Positions 16,213-25,246 of a stretch of DNA of 64,000 nucleotides are shown here, in pieces (positions within the stretch are counted from its first letter, which is position 1; each line of letters begins with the position of its first letter). The position numbers and the translations under genes were made by a program. Below the pieces are notes generated by a model that was not told the origin of the DNA, did no database searches, and saw only the letters and a program-made list of their open reading frames with translations. This DNA is from Pigmentibacter ruber (GTDB lineage: Bacteria; Bdellovibrionota_B; Oligoflexia; Silvanigrellales; Silvanigrellaceae): contig NZ_WSSC01000001.1 of NCBI RefSeq assembly GCF_009792895.1, forward strand, positions 806,001 to 870,000. Direction: 5' to 3'.

Positions 16213-16953
16213 TTAACTTTTTTTAGTCGCTTTGAAAAGTCTTGTCGCACCACCTAACCATTTTGTTTGTTCAATGGACTCAAAGCCAGCATCGGTCAGC
16301 ATTTTTCTAAAATTTTCAGCTGAAGGCATTGTTGAAACACTATTAGGTAAATACTCATATGCTGATCTGTCTGAAAAAATTCCACCAATTTTTGGTAAAA
16401 TTTTCTTAAAATAAAAATCAAACAATTTAGCAAATAAAGTATTATCTGCAGGGAAAAATTCTAAAATAAATAAAGTACCAGAAGTTTTTAGAACTCTGTT
16501 AAATTCATTTAATGCTATTTCTCTATTATCTACGTTACGAAAACCAAAGGAAATTGTTAGACAGTCAGCAGAATTATTTTCTACGGGTAAGGACTCAGCA
16601 GAAGCTTGAATAAAATTTATATGGCTATTAATATTATTTTTTCTAGATCTTATTTTTGCTTGTTCCAACATACCTGCAGAAATATCAAAACCATAAAATG
16701 TTTTAAAGTCTATTCTTTTGTCAATTGCTTGAAAAACAACATCTCCGGTGCCACAGGCCACATCATATAAAATACCTGAATGACATTTTGGAAAAGAACA
16801 TATCATTTTATTTCGCCATTTTGTATCTTGTCCTGCTGATAAAAGTCTATTGAGAAAATCATATTTATTTGATATTTTATCAAACATTTTTTGTATTTTA
16901 ACAGATTTTTCGCTCAGTACTAATTGATTATTTTCTTGTTTATTTAAATTCAT
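16213..16953 (-). CDS. ubiE: Demethylmenaquinone / ubiquinone methyltransferase
   Basis: 246 residues, class I SAM methyltransferase of the UbiE/MenG family. Family blocks are visible: VKIQKMFDKISNKYDFLNRLLS near residues 18-40, SAM-binding DVACGTGDV (about 64-72), ADCLTISFGFRNV (about 129-141) and the C-terminal GGATRLFKATK. It performs the C-methylation that completes menaquinone (or the C2 methylation in ubiquinone synthesis). Which quinone this organism makes cannot be told here. Start ATG 16953 follows AGGAG by about five bases. It is 14 bases downstream of cobU on the same strand. Confidence 0.92.
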   Translation of the reverse strand: MNLNKQENNQLVLSEKSVKIQKMFDKISNKYDFLNRLLSAGQDTKWRNKMICSFPKCHSGILYDVACGTGDVVFQAIDKRIDFKTFYGFDISAGMLEQAKIRSRKNNINSHINFIQASAESLPVENNSADCLTISFGFRNVDNREIALNEFNRVLKTSGTLFILEFFPADNTLFAKLFDFYFKKILPKIGGIFSDRSAYEYLPNSVSTMPSAENFRKMLTDAGFESIEQTKWLGGATRLFKATKKS

Positions 16954-16967
16954 ATTATCTCCTGAAT

Positions 16968-17615
16968 TTACTTCTTTTTTAACTCGGAGTAAATATAATC
17001 TTCATTTACCAGTCCTATAGAAGCAAAGCCATTATTTAATACTAAATTGGGAGATTTTAGCAACAAAGTTTGACCAGCAACACTAAATGTTACACATTGT
17101 GCTTTTTCTGCTAAAGCAAGGTTCATTGCTCCTAGGGCTTCACGAAAAATACGCCCACTTTCGTTCCCAGGAATAACACCTTCTCCTACTTCATTAGAAA
17201 CAACAAGTATGGGACAATTGAGAGTTGATAACTGCTTTATAAAATATAGAGATTCTGTTTCTAAATGTTTCAGTAATTGCAGCTGTGAATAGTTTTGAAT
17301 ATTTTGAGATATTTGCCATCCCATCCATAAAGTTAAGCAATCAATTAATAACACATCAAAATTTTCTTGCTCACAAATTTTTATAACTTCTTCTAATCCA
17401 ATTGGATATTCAACTGTTGACCAATGTTCTGGTCTTCTATCTTTATGTTTTTTTATTCTTAAATTCCATTCAGGGGAATTTTCAATTTGTCCACCAGTAG
17501 CATAAAACAAAACTTTATCCCATTTTTTCGCGCATTTTTCGGCAAAAAAACTTTTTCCAGATTGGCCACCACCTAAAAAAAGAGCTATTTTTTCTGAAAA
17601 ATGGTTTGTTTCCAT
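16968..17615 (-). CDS. cobU: Adenosylcobinamide kinase / adenosylcobinamide-phosphate guanylyltransferase
   Basis: 215 residues of the CobU/CobP family. The P-loop GGGQSGKS (15-22) replaces the usual GGARSGKS. RIKKHKDRRPEHWSTVE carries His58, equivalent to the guanylylated His. VLLIDCLTLW is the Walker B region and VVSNEVGEGVIP the later family signature. The enzyme phosphorylates adenosylcobinamide and activates it with GTP during cobalamin nucleotide-loop assembly or salvage. No other cobalamin gene is nearby, but B12-dependent MetH lies 10 kb away. It starts four bases after the M28 enzyme gene, with its AAAGGAAGT site inside that gene's 3' end, so the three genes M28-cobU-ubiE look like one operon. 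Confidence 0.92.
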   Translation of the reverse strand: METNHFSEKIALFLGGGQSGKSFFAEKCAKKWDKVLFYATGGQIENSPEWNLRIKKHKDRRPEHWSTVEYPIGLEEVIKICEQENFDVLLIDCLTLWMGWQISQNIQNYSQLQLLKHLETESLYFIKQLSTLNCPILVVSNEVGEGVIPGNESGRIFREALGAMNLALAEKAQCVTFSVAGQTLLLKSPNLVLNNGFASIGLVNEDYIYSELKKK

Positions 17616-17619
17616 TTTG

Positions 17620-18618
17620 CTACTTCCTTTCTGACATTAAAAAATATTTTATTGAATTACCTAAATTTTTTATTTTCTCAAAAGAAATAATATCTATTGT
17701 ATCATTACTAGTGTGCCATTCATCAAGATTTTTCCAATCTATTATGTGAAGAAATGGTATTCCTTCTTGTGCAAAAGAGATATGATCATCCTCTATTTGA
17801 TAAGGAAAATTTGAAATGTCTAAATCTTTTGCATGCTGAATAAATGTATCAGCATATTTTGTATCTGAACCTTTCGTAAAGAATAATTTTTGGTTTTTAT
17901 GTCCAACCATATCTAAAATAATTACAAGATTAATCTTTTTATTGGCATAAAATTTTATTCCGTTTTTGTTTTTTACTTGTTTTTTTACGAATTCTTTTGA
18001 TCCGTAAGTATTATCTTGAATTCCCAAGTAATTTAATCCATCATTCCAGTCGTTTAAAAAAGCTTCTTCTCCATCAAAAAAAATAAAATGAATATCACAT
18101 TTTTGTAAATAAGATTCTTTTTTTGCTTTTGTTTTTTGTAATATTCTTGCTAATTCTAAAAGAAGTACCGTAGAAGACCCGCCATCATTTGCTCCAACAA
18201 ATTTAAATTGGGAAAAATATTTTGTGTCATAGTGTCCACCTAAAATGATACTGCAATTATCAGTTCCTTTTTTCGTAGCAATGATATTTATTCCAGTTAC
18301 TTTTTTAGTCAGAGTTGCCATCGCAACTTTTCCCCCAAATTTTGAGGAATCAAGATTTGGAACATCAACATCAAATTTCATTTCACTAACTTTTAAGTTC
18401 ATTTTCTTTAAGGTTGCATGCAAATCATTCGCAATTTTAACTTGCTCTTTACTACCCATAGGATGAGGTGAATAAGTAAACCAATCCATGAATTTCTTCA
18501 GATTTTCTATTGATAAATGCTCAGAATTTTGAAATGAAATAGAGTGAGCGCTCATTGCTTGAAAGCAAGCAAAAAGCCAGATCAGTATTTTAAACCATGG
18601 ATAAGAAGGACGTTTCAC
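17620..18618 (-). CDS. Exported M28 family enzyme, glutaminyl-peptide cyclotransferase-like
   Basis: 332 residues with a signal peptide (about 1-25, ending AMSAHS). Zinc-site residues of the M28 fold are present: GGHYDTKYF (128-136), GANDGGSS with Asp145, FFDGEEAF with Glu184/Glu185, LDMVG with Asp236, and WHTSNDT with His302. The spacing and the 'FFDGEEAF..W' and 'TYGSKEF' blocks are those of glutaminyl cyclases rather than aminopeptidases. It would convert N-terminal Gln to pyroglutamate in the periplasm, although an aminopeptidase activity is not excluded. The start is a GTG at 18618, with AAAGGAG upstream lying inside the divergent surE gene; only one base separates the two start codons. 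Confidence 0.8.
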   Translation of the reverse strand: MKRPSYPWFKILIWLFACFQAMSAHSISFQNSEHLSIENLKKFMDWFTYSPHPMGSKEQVKIANDLHATLKKMNLKVSEMKFDVDVPNLDSSKFGGKVAMATLTKKVTGINIIATKKGTDNCSIILGGHYDTKYFSQFKFVGANDGGSSTVLLLELARILQKTKAKKESYLQKCDIHFIFFDGEEAFLNDWNDGLNYLGIQDNTYGSKEFVKKQVKNKNGIKFYANKKINLVIILDMVGHKNQKLFFTKGSDTKYADTFIQHAKDLDISNFPYQIEDDHISFAQEGIPFLHIIDWKNLDEWHTSNDTIDIISFEKIKNLGNSIKYFLMSERK

Positions 18619-18619
18619 T

Positions 18620-19393
18620 ATGCATTTACTCCTTTGTAATGATGATGGCTATAAAGCAAAAGGAATTCAAATTTTAGCAAAATATTTAAATTCTTTAGGC
18701 CACAAAATAACAGTAGTTGCTCCGAATGGCGAACGTAGTGCGCAGTCCCATGCTATGACATTCTACCAACCTGTTAAAATAACAGAAATTTCATCAAATG
18801 AATACGCAGTCGATGGGACACCAGCTGATTGTGTTGCTTTGGGTTTAAGCAAGTTGTTAAAGGAAAATCCTCCAGATTTTGTTATTTCTGGTATTAATCA
18901 TGGTTTGAATGTTGGAATTGACGTGAATTACAGCGGTACTGTAGGAGCTGCCACTGAAGCAGCATTGATGGGTTACAAAGCTATAGCGGTTTCGGCTGAT
19001 ATTGAGGGATTAAAGGGAGAGCAGCAAGAAGGCTTATTCCTGCAAGCAGCAAAAATAGTAGGGCAAGTTCTTGAAAATGCCAAAACTCTAGATTGGCCTA
19101 GATTAGAAGTGCTAAATATTAATGTTCCACAGAAAGCTGTGCAAATTTGTATAGCTGAATGTGGTGGAGAGTCTTTGTATGTACCACATATCGAAGAGTT
19201 ATCCGTACAATCCAAAAAAAATATAGGGGTTTATTTAATTGGCGGACTATCTCGCTATGAACCGCATGATATGTCACAAGATGTATCCTTAATTTCAACT
19301 GGAAATGTTACATTAAGTTTTGTTAGAACGAAACAAAGCAGTACAGTAAGTAATCAAAAATTAGGTAAAATAGTTGGTTCTTTAAAAATATGA
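18620..19393 (+). CDS. surE: 5'/3'-nucleotidase SurE
   Basis: 257 residues. The SurE signature opens the protein: LLLCNDDGYKAKGI with the metal-binding Asp pair at 8-9. It is followed by VVAPNGERSAQSHA and the SGINHGLNVGIDVNYSGTVGAA block that completes the metal site. SurE dephosphorylates nucleoside monophosphates, and is often linked to stress survival. Start ATG 18620 has AGAAGGA nine bases upstream inside the divergent M28 gene. Its stop overlaps the kamA start by four bases (ATGA), so surE, kamA and the following dehydrogenase gene form an operon. Confidence 0.93.
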   Translation: MHLLLCNDDGYKAKGIQILAKYLNSLGHKITVVAPNGERSAQSHAMTFYQPVKITEISSNEYAVDGTPADCVALGLSKLLKENPPDFVISGINHGLNVGIDVNYSGTVGAATEAALMGYKAIAVSADIEGLKGEQQEGLFLQAAKIVGQVLENAKTLDWPRLEVLNINVPQKAVQICIAECGGESLYVPHIEELSVQSKKNIGVYLIGGLSRYEPHDMSQDVSLISTGNVTLSFVRTKQSSTVSNQKLGKIVGSLKI

Positions 19394-20469
19394 AATCTAT
19401 TGAAAAAAATTGGGCAAAAGATTTAGCAAAAGGTCTTATAACTTCAGAGCAGCTTTTGCAAAGACAATTTATCGCAACAAATGAAGTTAAAGAAATTGAA
19501 TTGGCCAAAGATAATTTTGATATTAGAGTGCCAAATATATTTTTAGAAGATATTGAGAAAAATATTATTGAAATAAAAAAACAATTTGTCCCTTCTGGAA
19601 ATGAACTCAATTTTCTTCCTGAAGAACTTGAAGATCCAATAGGAGATGAACGTTGGACTCCTGTCACTGGAATTACTCATAGATATCCAGATAGAGTGCT
19701 TTTAAAGTTAACATATATGTGTGCATCTTATTGTCGTTTTTGTTTTAGACGTTATAAGGTATCTGATTCAGACTTTAACTTAACAACAGATGAATATTGT
19801 AAAGCAATTAAATATATTGAGAGTAATAAAGACATTTGGGAAGTTATATTAACTGGTGGAGATCCTCTCACTTTAACGGATCAAAAATTAAAAAATGTTT
19901 TGGAAGATTTAGACAAAATAAGTCATGTTAAAATAATTAGATTTCATACAAGAATACCTTCTGTATTACCAGCAAGAATTAATGATAGTTTAATAAAAAT
20001 TTTAAAAAGTATAAAGAAACAAATTGTTTTTGTTATCCATATTAATTCACATCTTGAATTTAATTATGAATCTATTTATGCTGTAAAGAAATTACGTGAA
20101 GAGGGATTTTCTTTATTAATGCAGTCAGTTTTATTAAAAGATATTAATGATAATCAAGAAAAATTAGTTAAACTTTTAAAAATTGCTACAGAAAATGGAA
20201 TCAAGCCTTACTATTTACATTATTTAGATTTAGCTAAAGGAACAGATCATTTTCGAGTCCCATTAAAAAAAGCTATAAATTTATACAATAGTTTGAGAGG
20301 ATTTATTTCAGGTATTTGCATACCTGAATTTATTCTTGATATTCCTGGCGGAAAAGGAAAAATATCATTGAATAGTTCTTCGGTATTAGAATTGGAAAAT
20401 AATTGCTGGCAATTTGTTAGTCCAATTGATGGTTCAAAAATAGTCGTTCAATATCCAAAGGAAGGTTAA
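19390..20469 (+). CDS. Lysine 2,3-aminomutase family radical SAM enzyme (KamA/EpmB)
   Basis: 359 residues. The radical SAM cluster motif is C111-ASY-C115-RF-C118 in CASYCRFCFRR, and ILTGGDPL follows as in the family. The PLP-binding region is DIPGGKGKISL with Lys324 at the position of the Lys in PGGGGK. The protein is short, like EpmB (the enzyme that makes beta-lysine for elongation factor P) and short KamA proteins, and lacks the long C-terminal extension of clostridial enzymes. Product beta-lysine could be used on EF-P or as an osmolyte; neither efp nor epmA is nearby, so the choice is open. Start ATG overlaps the surE stop and has no own ribosome site, which suggests coupling. Confidence 0.85.
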   Translation: MKSIEKNWAKDLAKGLITSEQLLQRQFIATNEVKEIELAKDNFDIRVPNIFLEDIEKNIIEIKKQFVPSGNELNFLPEELEDPIGDERWTPVTGITHRYPDRVLLKLTYMCASYCRFCFRRYKVSDSDFNLTTDEYCKAIKYIESNKDIWEVILTGGDPLTLTDQKLKNVLEDLDKISHVKIIRFHTRIPSVLPARINDSLIKILKSIKKQIVFVIHINSHLEFNYESIYAVKKLREEGFSLLMQSVLLKDINDNQEKLVKLLKIATENGIKPYYLHYLDLAKGTDHFRVPLKKAINLYNSLRGFISGICIPEFILDIPGGKGKISLNSSSVLELENNCWQFVSPIDGSKIVVQYPKEG

Positions 20470-20475
20470 AGTTAT

Positions 20476-21282
20476 ATGCAATTAACAAAAGAAATATTTA
20501 ACAATAGTGACGAAATAAATTTAATTGGAAAAACAGCTGTAATAACCGGTGCGAGTTCAGGAATTGGTTTGGCAACAGCTTGTTGGCTTGCAAGAGAAGG
20601 AATGAATTTAATTTTAATCGCCAGAAGAATAGATAAATTGGATTTATTAAAAAAAGAATTAAATGAATTGTTTCCTAAAGTATCTATTAAAAACTTGCAA
20701 ATAGATCTCCAAGAAAAAAATCTTCTAGAAAAGTTAACAAATGAAAATGTTTTTAATTGCGATCTTTTTATTAATAATGCAGGTTTAGCACTAACTAGAG
20801 ATTTAGTAGAAAATAGTAATGAAGAAGATATTGAAATTATGGTGAATACAAATATCACAGCTTTATTTAAATTATGCTCTGTAGCAGCAAAGAATATGGT
20901 TAAACTTGGGGGTGGACACATTATAAATTTAGGAAGCGTTGCCGGACATTATAGCTATCCAGGTGGTGCAGTTTATTGTGCTACAAAATCTGCTGTAAAA
21001 GCTTTTTCAGAAGCATTACGCCAAGAATTGCATGAAAAAAATGTCAGAGTTTCTTTAATATCTCCAGGTATGGTGCGCACCGATTTTAGTCTGGTACGAT
21101 TTAAAGGTGACAAATCTACCGCTGAGAATGTATATGCACATGTTGATTGTTTAGAAGCAAAAGATATAGCAAGAATAATAGTTAAAACAGCAAAAGAACC
21201 TTTCCACGTAAATATAGATGAAGTCCTTGTTTTTCCTACAGTTCAAGCGCCTGTTTCTTTAAAAGCAATTAAAAATAAATAA
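20476..21282 (+). CDS. Short-chain dehydrogenase, YdfG-like
   Basis: 268 residues. The Rossmann motif TGASSGIG is at 24-31 and NNAG near 100-103; the catalytic Ser154 (LGSVAG), Tyr167 and Lys171 (YCATK) are all present. The C-terminal part (VRTDFSLVRFKGDKSTAENVY, ending near FPTVQAP) matches the YdfG group, which oxidises L-allo-threonine, serine and 3-hydroxy acids with NADP+. Substrate is an inference from that resemblance. It follows kamA after six bases and uses a GGAAGG site. It converges with oppF over about 56 AT-rich bases without a clear hairpin. Confidence 0.86.
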   Translation: MQLTKEIFNNSDEINLIGKTAVITGASSGIGLATACWLAREGMNLILIARRIDKLDLLKKELNELFPKVSIKNLQIDLQEKNLLEKLTNENVFNCDLFINNAGLALTRDLVENSNEEDIEIMVNTNITALFKLCSVAAKNMVKLGGGHIINLGSVAGHYSYPGGAVYCATKSAVKAFSEALRQELHEKNVRVSLISPGMVRTDFSLVRFKGDKSTAENVYAHVDCLEAKDIARIIVKTAKEPFHVNIDEVLVFPTVQAPVSLKAIKNK

Positions 21283-21338
21283 TAAAAAAATAATCGAATA
21301 AATTTTTTATGTTTCAAAATAATAAAATTTGATAAATA

Positions 21339-22316
21339 TTAATTTAATAACAAGCAGCTTGCTTTTGCTCCAGTATTAACTTCTTTTAATTCTGGAATAA
21401 TACTTGCACATTTACTTTGTGCTAAAGGGCAGCGTGTTCGAAAGCGACATCCACTTGGTGGATATATTGGGGAAGGCAAATCGCCCTGTAAAATTTGTAT
21501 TACTTTATTCTTTTCTAGTTCAGGATCGGGTATAGGCACTGAAGATAATAAAGCTTTTGTATAAGGATGTTGAGGAGATTTATAAATTTGTTCCCTTGTT
21601 CCAATTTCAACAGGTTTACCTAAATACATAACCATAATTCTATCACTGATGTGTTTAACAACACTGAGATCATGTGCAATAAATACTAAAGTTAATCCTA
21701 ATTCACGTTGTAATTTTTTTAATAAATTAACAATTTGCGCTTGAATAGATACATCTAGTGCACTAACAGGTTCATCGCAAACTATTATTTTTGGATTTAG
21801 TATTAATGCTCTTGCAATTCCAATTCTTTGGCATTGTCCACCTGAAAATTCATGTGGATAGCGATTGATATGTTCTGGAATAAGTCCTACAAGATCCATT
21901 AAACTTGTTACTTTTTCTTTTATTTCTATATTAGACATTTTTGGGAAAAAAGTTTTTAAAGGTTCAGCAATAATTTGTCCAGCAGTCATTCTTGGATTTA
22001 AAGAGGCTAAAGGATCTTGAAATATCATTTGAATATCTTTACGAGCTTCACGCATTTCATTTTTATCAAGTTCTAATAAATTTTTTTCTAATAAAGTAAC
22101 TTTACCTTCTGTTGCAGGTAATAAACGCATAATGGCTCTAGCTAATGTTGATTTTCCACAACCAGATTCACCAACAACACCCAATGTTTCACCGGCGTGG
22201 AGATCGAAACTGACACCATCTACAGCTTTTAATGTTACTTTTTTAAACCATGAACCTTTTTTTTGGACTGGAAAATAAACTTTTAAGTTTTCAACCGAAA
22301 GAATTTTTTGATTCAT
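21339..22316 (-). CDS. oppF: Oligopeptide ABC transporter ATPase OppF/DppF
   Basis: 325 residues. Walker A GESGCGKST, signature FSGGQCQRIGIARAL, Walker B IIVCDEPVSALDVS and the C-terminal oligopeptide-transporter extension with the cysteine-containing segment CRFRTRCPLAQSKC, which in this family can hold a 4Fe-4S cluster. It pairs with OppD to power peptide import. Its start overlaps the oppD stop by four bases. The N-terminal PVQKKGSWFKKVTLKAVDGVSF is characteristic of the F-type subunit. It is the last gene of the operon. Confidence 0.92.
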   Translation of the reverse strand: MNQKILSVENLKVYFPVQKKGSWFKKVTLKAVDGVSFDLHAGETLGVVGESGCGKSTLARAIMRLLPATEGKVTLLEKNLLELDKNEMREARKDIQMIFQDPLASLNPRMTAGQIIAEPLKTFFPKMSNIEIKEKVTSLMDLVGLIPEHINRYPHEFSGGQCQRIGIARALILNPKIIVCDEPVSALDVSIQAQIVNLLKKLQRELGLTLVFIAHDLSVVKHISDRIMVMYLGKPVEIGTREQIYKSPQHPYTKALLSSVPIPDPELEKNKVIQILQGDLPSPIYPPSGCRFRTRCPLAQSKCASIIPELKEVNTGAKASCLLLN

Positions 22317-23278
22317 GCTAAGAATTCCTTATAGCAAGCCTTTTTCGTTTTCTGATTAATAGCAACTAAAGGAGGAGGCGTTTTTCCACATTTTTCAGTT
22401 GCATATTGGCAACGTTCATGAAAAGCGCATCCAGATGGTAAGTTTAATAAACTAGGAGGATTTCCTGGAATTGTAGGTAAATCTCCATAAGATTCATCAT
22501 TTAATTTTGGAATTGATTTTAAAAGGCCTTGAGTATAGGGATGTTGAGGTTGATAAAAAATATGCTCAACAGAGCCATATTCCATCGTTCTTCCTGCATA
22601 CATAACCATCACATTATCGCAAATACCTGCTACAACACCCAAGTCGTGAGTAATAATAATAATAGCAGTACCTAAATCTTTTTTTAGATCTCTTAAAAGA
22701 GCAACAATTTGCGCTTGAACTGTAACATCTAAAGCGGTTGTAGGTTCATCAGCAATCAACAAATCTGGCTTGCAAAGTAGGCTCATTGCAATCATAACCC
22801 GTTGGCGCATACCTCCCGAAAATTCGTGCGGATACATGTCGATACGGTTTTTCGCATCTGGAATTTTAACTAAATCAAGCATTTTTATAGATTCTTGTTT
22901 AGCTTCCTGTTGTGACATGTTCTTATGAAACATTAAAACTTCTGTCATTTGTGTAGATATTTTTAAATAAGGATTTAAAGATGTCATGGGATCTTGGAAG
23001 ATCATGGATATTTTATCGCCTCTGATCTTGTTAAGTTGCTGTTGATTTAAGCCAATTAATTCATTATCATTAAATTTTACACTTCCAGTAGTTTTACCAT
23101 TTTGAGCAAGTAATCCCATAATTCCTAAAACAAGTTGGCTTTTTCCTGAACCAGATTCACCTACAATTCCTAATGCTTCACTTGAATTTAAAGAAAAACT
23201 AATTCCATTTACGGCTTTTACATTGCCGTCATGCGTGGAAAAAGAGATATTGAGATCGTTAACGCTTAATAAAGTCAT
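22313..23278 (-). CDS. oppD: Oligopeptide ABC transporter ATPase OppD/DppD
   Basis: 321 residues. Walker A GESGSGKSQ, signature FSGGMRQRVMIAMSL, Walker B LLIADEPTTALDVT, then the oligopeptide-transporter C-terminal domain with CAFHERCQYATEKC, a Cys pattern shared with OppF. The D-type subunit is recognised by IMGLL after the P-loop and GNPPSLLNLPSGC near the end. Start ATG 23278 has AAGGAA upstream; it follows oppC after 15 bases. Confidence 0.92.
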   Translation of the reverse strand: MTLLSVNDLNISFSTHDGNVKAVNGISFSLNSSEALGIVGESGSGKSQLVLGIMGLLAQNGKTTGSVKFNDNELIGLNQQQLNKIRGDKISMIFQDPMTSLNPYLKISTQMTEVLMFHKNMSQQEAKQESIKMLDLVKIPDAKNRIDMYPHEFSGGMRQRVMIAMSLLCKPDLLIADEPTTALDVTVQAQIVALLRDLKKDLGTAIIIITHDLGVVAGICDNVMVMYAGRTMEYGSVEHIFYQPQHPYTQGLLKSIPKLNDESYGDLPTIPGNPPSLLNLPSGCAFHERCQYATEKCGKTPPPLVAINQKTKKACYKEFLA

Positions 23279-23293
23279 CGGATAATTCCTTTT

Positions 23294-24220
23294 TTAACGG
23301 TCTTTAGGATCGAGAGCATCTCTGAGTCCATCACCAATAAAATTGAAGCAAAATAAAGTAACAACTAGAAAGGCAGCTGGAAAAACTAATCTCCACCAAG
23401 CAACTGTCACATTTTGAGCACCATCATTAATTAAAACTCCCCAGCTCGTAGCAGGTTCTTGCACTCCAAGTCCTAGAAAGCTTAAAAATGATTCTGTAAG
23501 AATTACTTGAGGAATTGTTAAAGTAACATAAACAATTACAATTCCTAAAACATTAGGAACAATATGTCGTAAAATTATAATAGGTGAACTAACTCCGCTT
23601 GCATGAGCCGCTTCAATAAATTCTTTTCCTTTTAAGGAAAGTGTTTGTCCTCTAACTATACGAGCCATATCAAGCCAATTTACAGCACCTATTGCAATAA
23701 AAATAAGAAAGATATTTCTGCCAAAAAAAGTCATTAATAAGATTACAAAAAACATAAATGGAAGTGAATATATGATATCTACAACACGCATCATAAAGCC
23801 ATCAATTTTTCCACCTAAAAAACCAGCTGTTGCTCCATAAGCAATACCAATAACTACACTGACAATACTGGAAATAATACCGATTAACAGAGACATTCTT
23901 CCACCGTAAAGAGTTCTTGAAAAAACATCTCTCCCTAAATCATCTGTCCCAAAAAAATGTTTGGTACTAAAATCAGGAGCTAATCCAATTGAATTCCAAT
24001 CAGTATCTTGCATCTCATAATGCGAAAAATAAGGAGCAAAGATGACTAATAAAGTAATGATAAAAAGAATACCAAGACTAACAACTGCTGCTTTATTTAA
24101 AGTTAACCGGCGAAAAGCATCTTTCCAAAGGCTTCTTCCTTTGATCTCTTTTTTCTGCACTATTTTTTCAAGAATGATAGCCTTTTTATTCACATTTGTT
24201 ACATTCTGTATTGAAGTCAT
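23294..24220 (-). CDS. oppC: Oligopeptide ABC transporter permease OppC
   Basis: 308 residues. A cytoplasmic N-terminal extension is followed by one membrane helix (AAVVSLGILFIITLLVIFAPYF), the HFFGTDDLGRDVFSRTLYGGRMSLLIG block typical of the C-type subunit, further membrane helices and the EAA loop (EAAHASGVSSPIIILRHIVPNV). It forms the membrane channel with OppB. Start ATG 24220 follows GAGG; 14 bases separate it from oppB. Confidence 0.92.
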   Translation of the reverse strand: MTSIQNVTNVNKKAIILEKIVQKKEIKGRSLWKDAFRRLTLNKAAVVSLGILFIITLLVIFAPYFSHYEMQDTDWNSIGLAPDFSTKHFFGTDDLGRDVFSRTLYGGRMSLLIGIISSIVSVVIGIAYGATAGFLGGKIDGFMMRVVDIIYSLPFMFFVILLMTFFGRNIFLIFIAIGAVNWLDMARIVRGQTLSLKGKEFIEAAHASGVSSPIIILRHIVPNVLGIVIVYVTLTIPQVILTESFLSFLGLGVQEPATSWGVLINDGAQNVTVAWWRLVFPAAFLVVTLFCFNFIGDGLRDALDPKDR

Positions 24221-24234
24221 AAATCTAAGCCTCT

Positions 24235-25155
24235 TTAGTATTTTATTTTTGGATCTATCACAGCATATAAAACATCAACTATAAAATTAAATGCAATTAT
24301 GAGAGCTCCTACTAAAATTACAGAGCCTAAAACTAAAGTATAATCACGGTTCAGTGCTCCTTTAACAAGATAACTTCCTAATCCAGGCAAACTAAATATC
24401 TGCTCAACAACAACTGAACCCGTTATTATTCCTGCTGTTGCTGGTCCTAAATAAGAAATAACAGGTAATAATGCTGGTCTTAAAGCATGGCGAAATAAAA
24501 TTATTCTTGTAGGAATTCCTTTAGCTTTTGCAGTACGAATATAATTACTTTTTAAAACTTCAATCATACTCCCTCGCATAATTCTACTGATAATTGCAAT
24601 TTGCGGTAAAGCAAGTGAGGTAACAGGGAGAATCATATTTTGGAAAGAGCCATCATTCCAACCACCAGCTGGAAGCCAGCCAAGAAATACAGCGAATAGT
24701 AAAGTAAACATTGGAGCTGTTACAAAACTTGGTATAGAAATGCCTGTCATAGACATACCTGTTGCTAGATAATCAACAAAAGTATTTTGTTTAAATGCAG
24801 CAAAAGAACCTACAAGTATTCCTACAACTACTGCAATAAACATTGCCCAGGCACCTAGCCATAATGAAACGGGAAATCCTTGATAAATAAGTTGATTAAC
24901 GGTCCAGTCCGGATATTTAAAAGAAGGTCCAAAGTCGCCTTTAGCAAGTGACCATAAATAGTCTAGATATTGAATAAATATGGGATCATTTAAATGGTAC
25001 TTAGCATTTAAATTAGCTTGTACCGCGGGACTTAATACTTTTTCTCCCGAAAAAGGGCCGCCTGGTGCAATTCGCATAAGAAAAAAAGATAAGGTAATAA
25101 GTATGATTAGTGTAGGCCATGCGCCTAAAAATCTTTTTATAGTATATGAAATCAT
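24235..25155 (-). CDS. oppB: Oligopeptide ABC transporter permease OppB
   Basis: 306 residues, B-type permease: the N-terminus (ISYTIKRFLGAWPTLIILITLSFFLMRIAPGGPF) is characteristic, the EAA-type loop is RTAKAKGIPTRIILFRHALRPAL, and the C-terminal helices end with the family's VDVLYAVIDPKIKY. Start ATG 25155 follows GAGG. The 91-base gap to oppA has a small imperfect hairpin only; transcript attenuation between binding protein and permease is common for such operons but is not demonstrated here. Confidence 0.93.
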   Translation of the reverse strand: MISYTIKRFLGAWPTLIILITLSFFLMRIAPGGPFSGEKVLSPAVQANLNAKYHLNDPIFIQYLDYLWSLAKGDFGPSFKYPDWTVNQLIYQGFPVSLWLGAWAMFIAVVVGILVGSFAAFKQNTFVDYLATGMSMTGISIPSFVTAPMFTLLFAVFLGWLPAGGWNDGSFQNMILPVTSLALPQIAIISRIMRGSMIEVLKSNYIRTAKAKGIPTRIILFRHALRPALLPVISYLGPATAGIITGSVVVEQIFSLPGLGSYLVKGALNRDYTLVLGSVILVGALIIAFNFIVDVLYAVIDPKIKY

Positions 25156-25246
25156 ATTAACTATGCCTCAAAATAAGTAAATTAAATTTTTATTACCTTA
25201 AAATCTTTCAATTAAAATGAAATTACAAAAGAATAACTATATTTTT

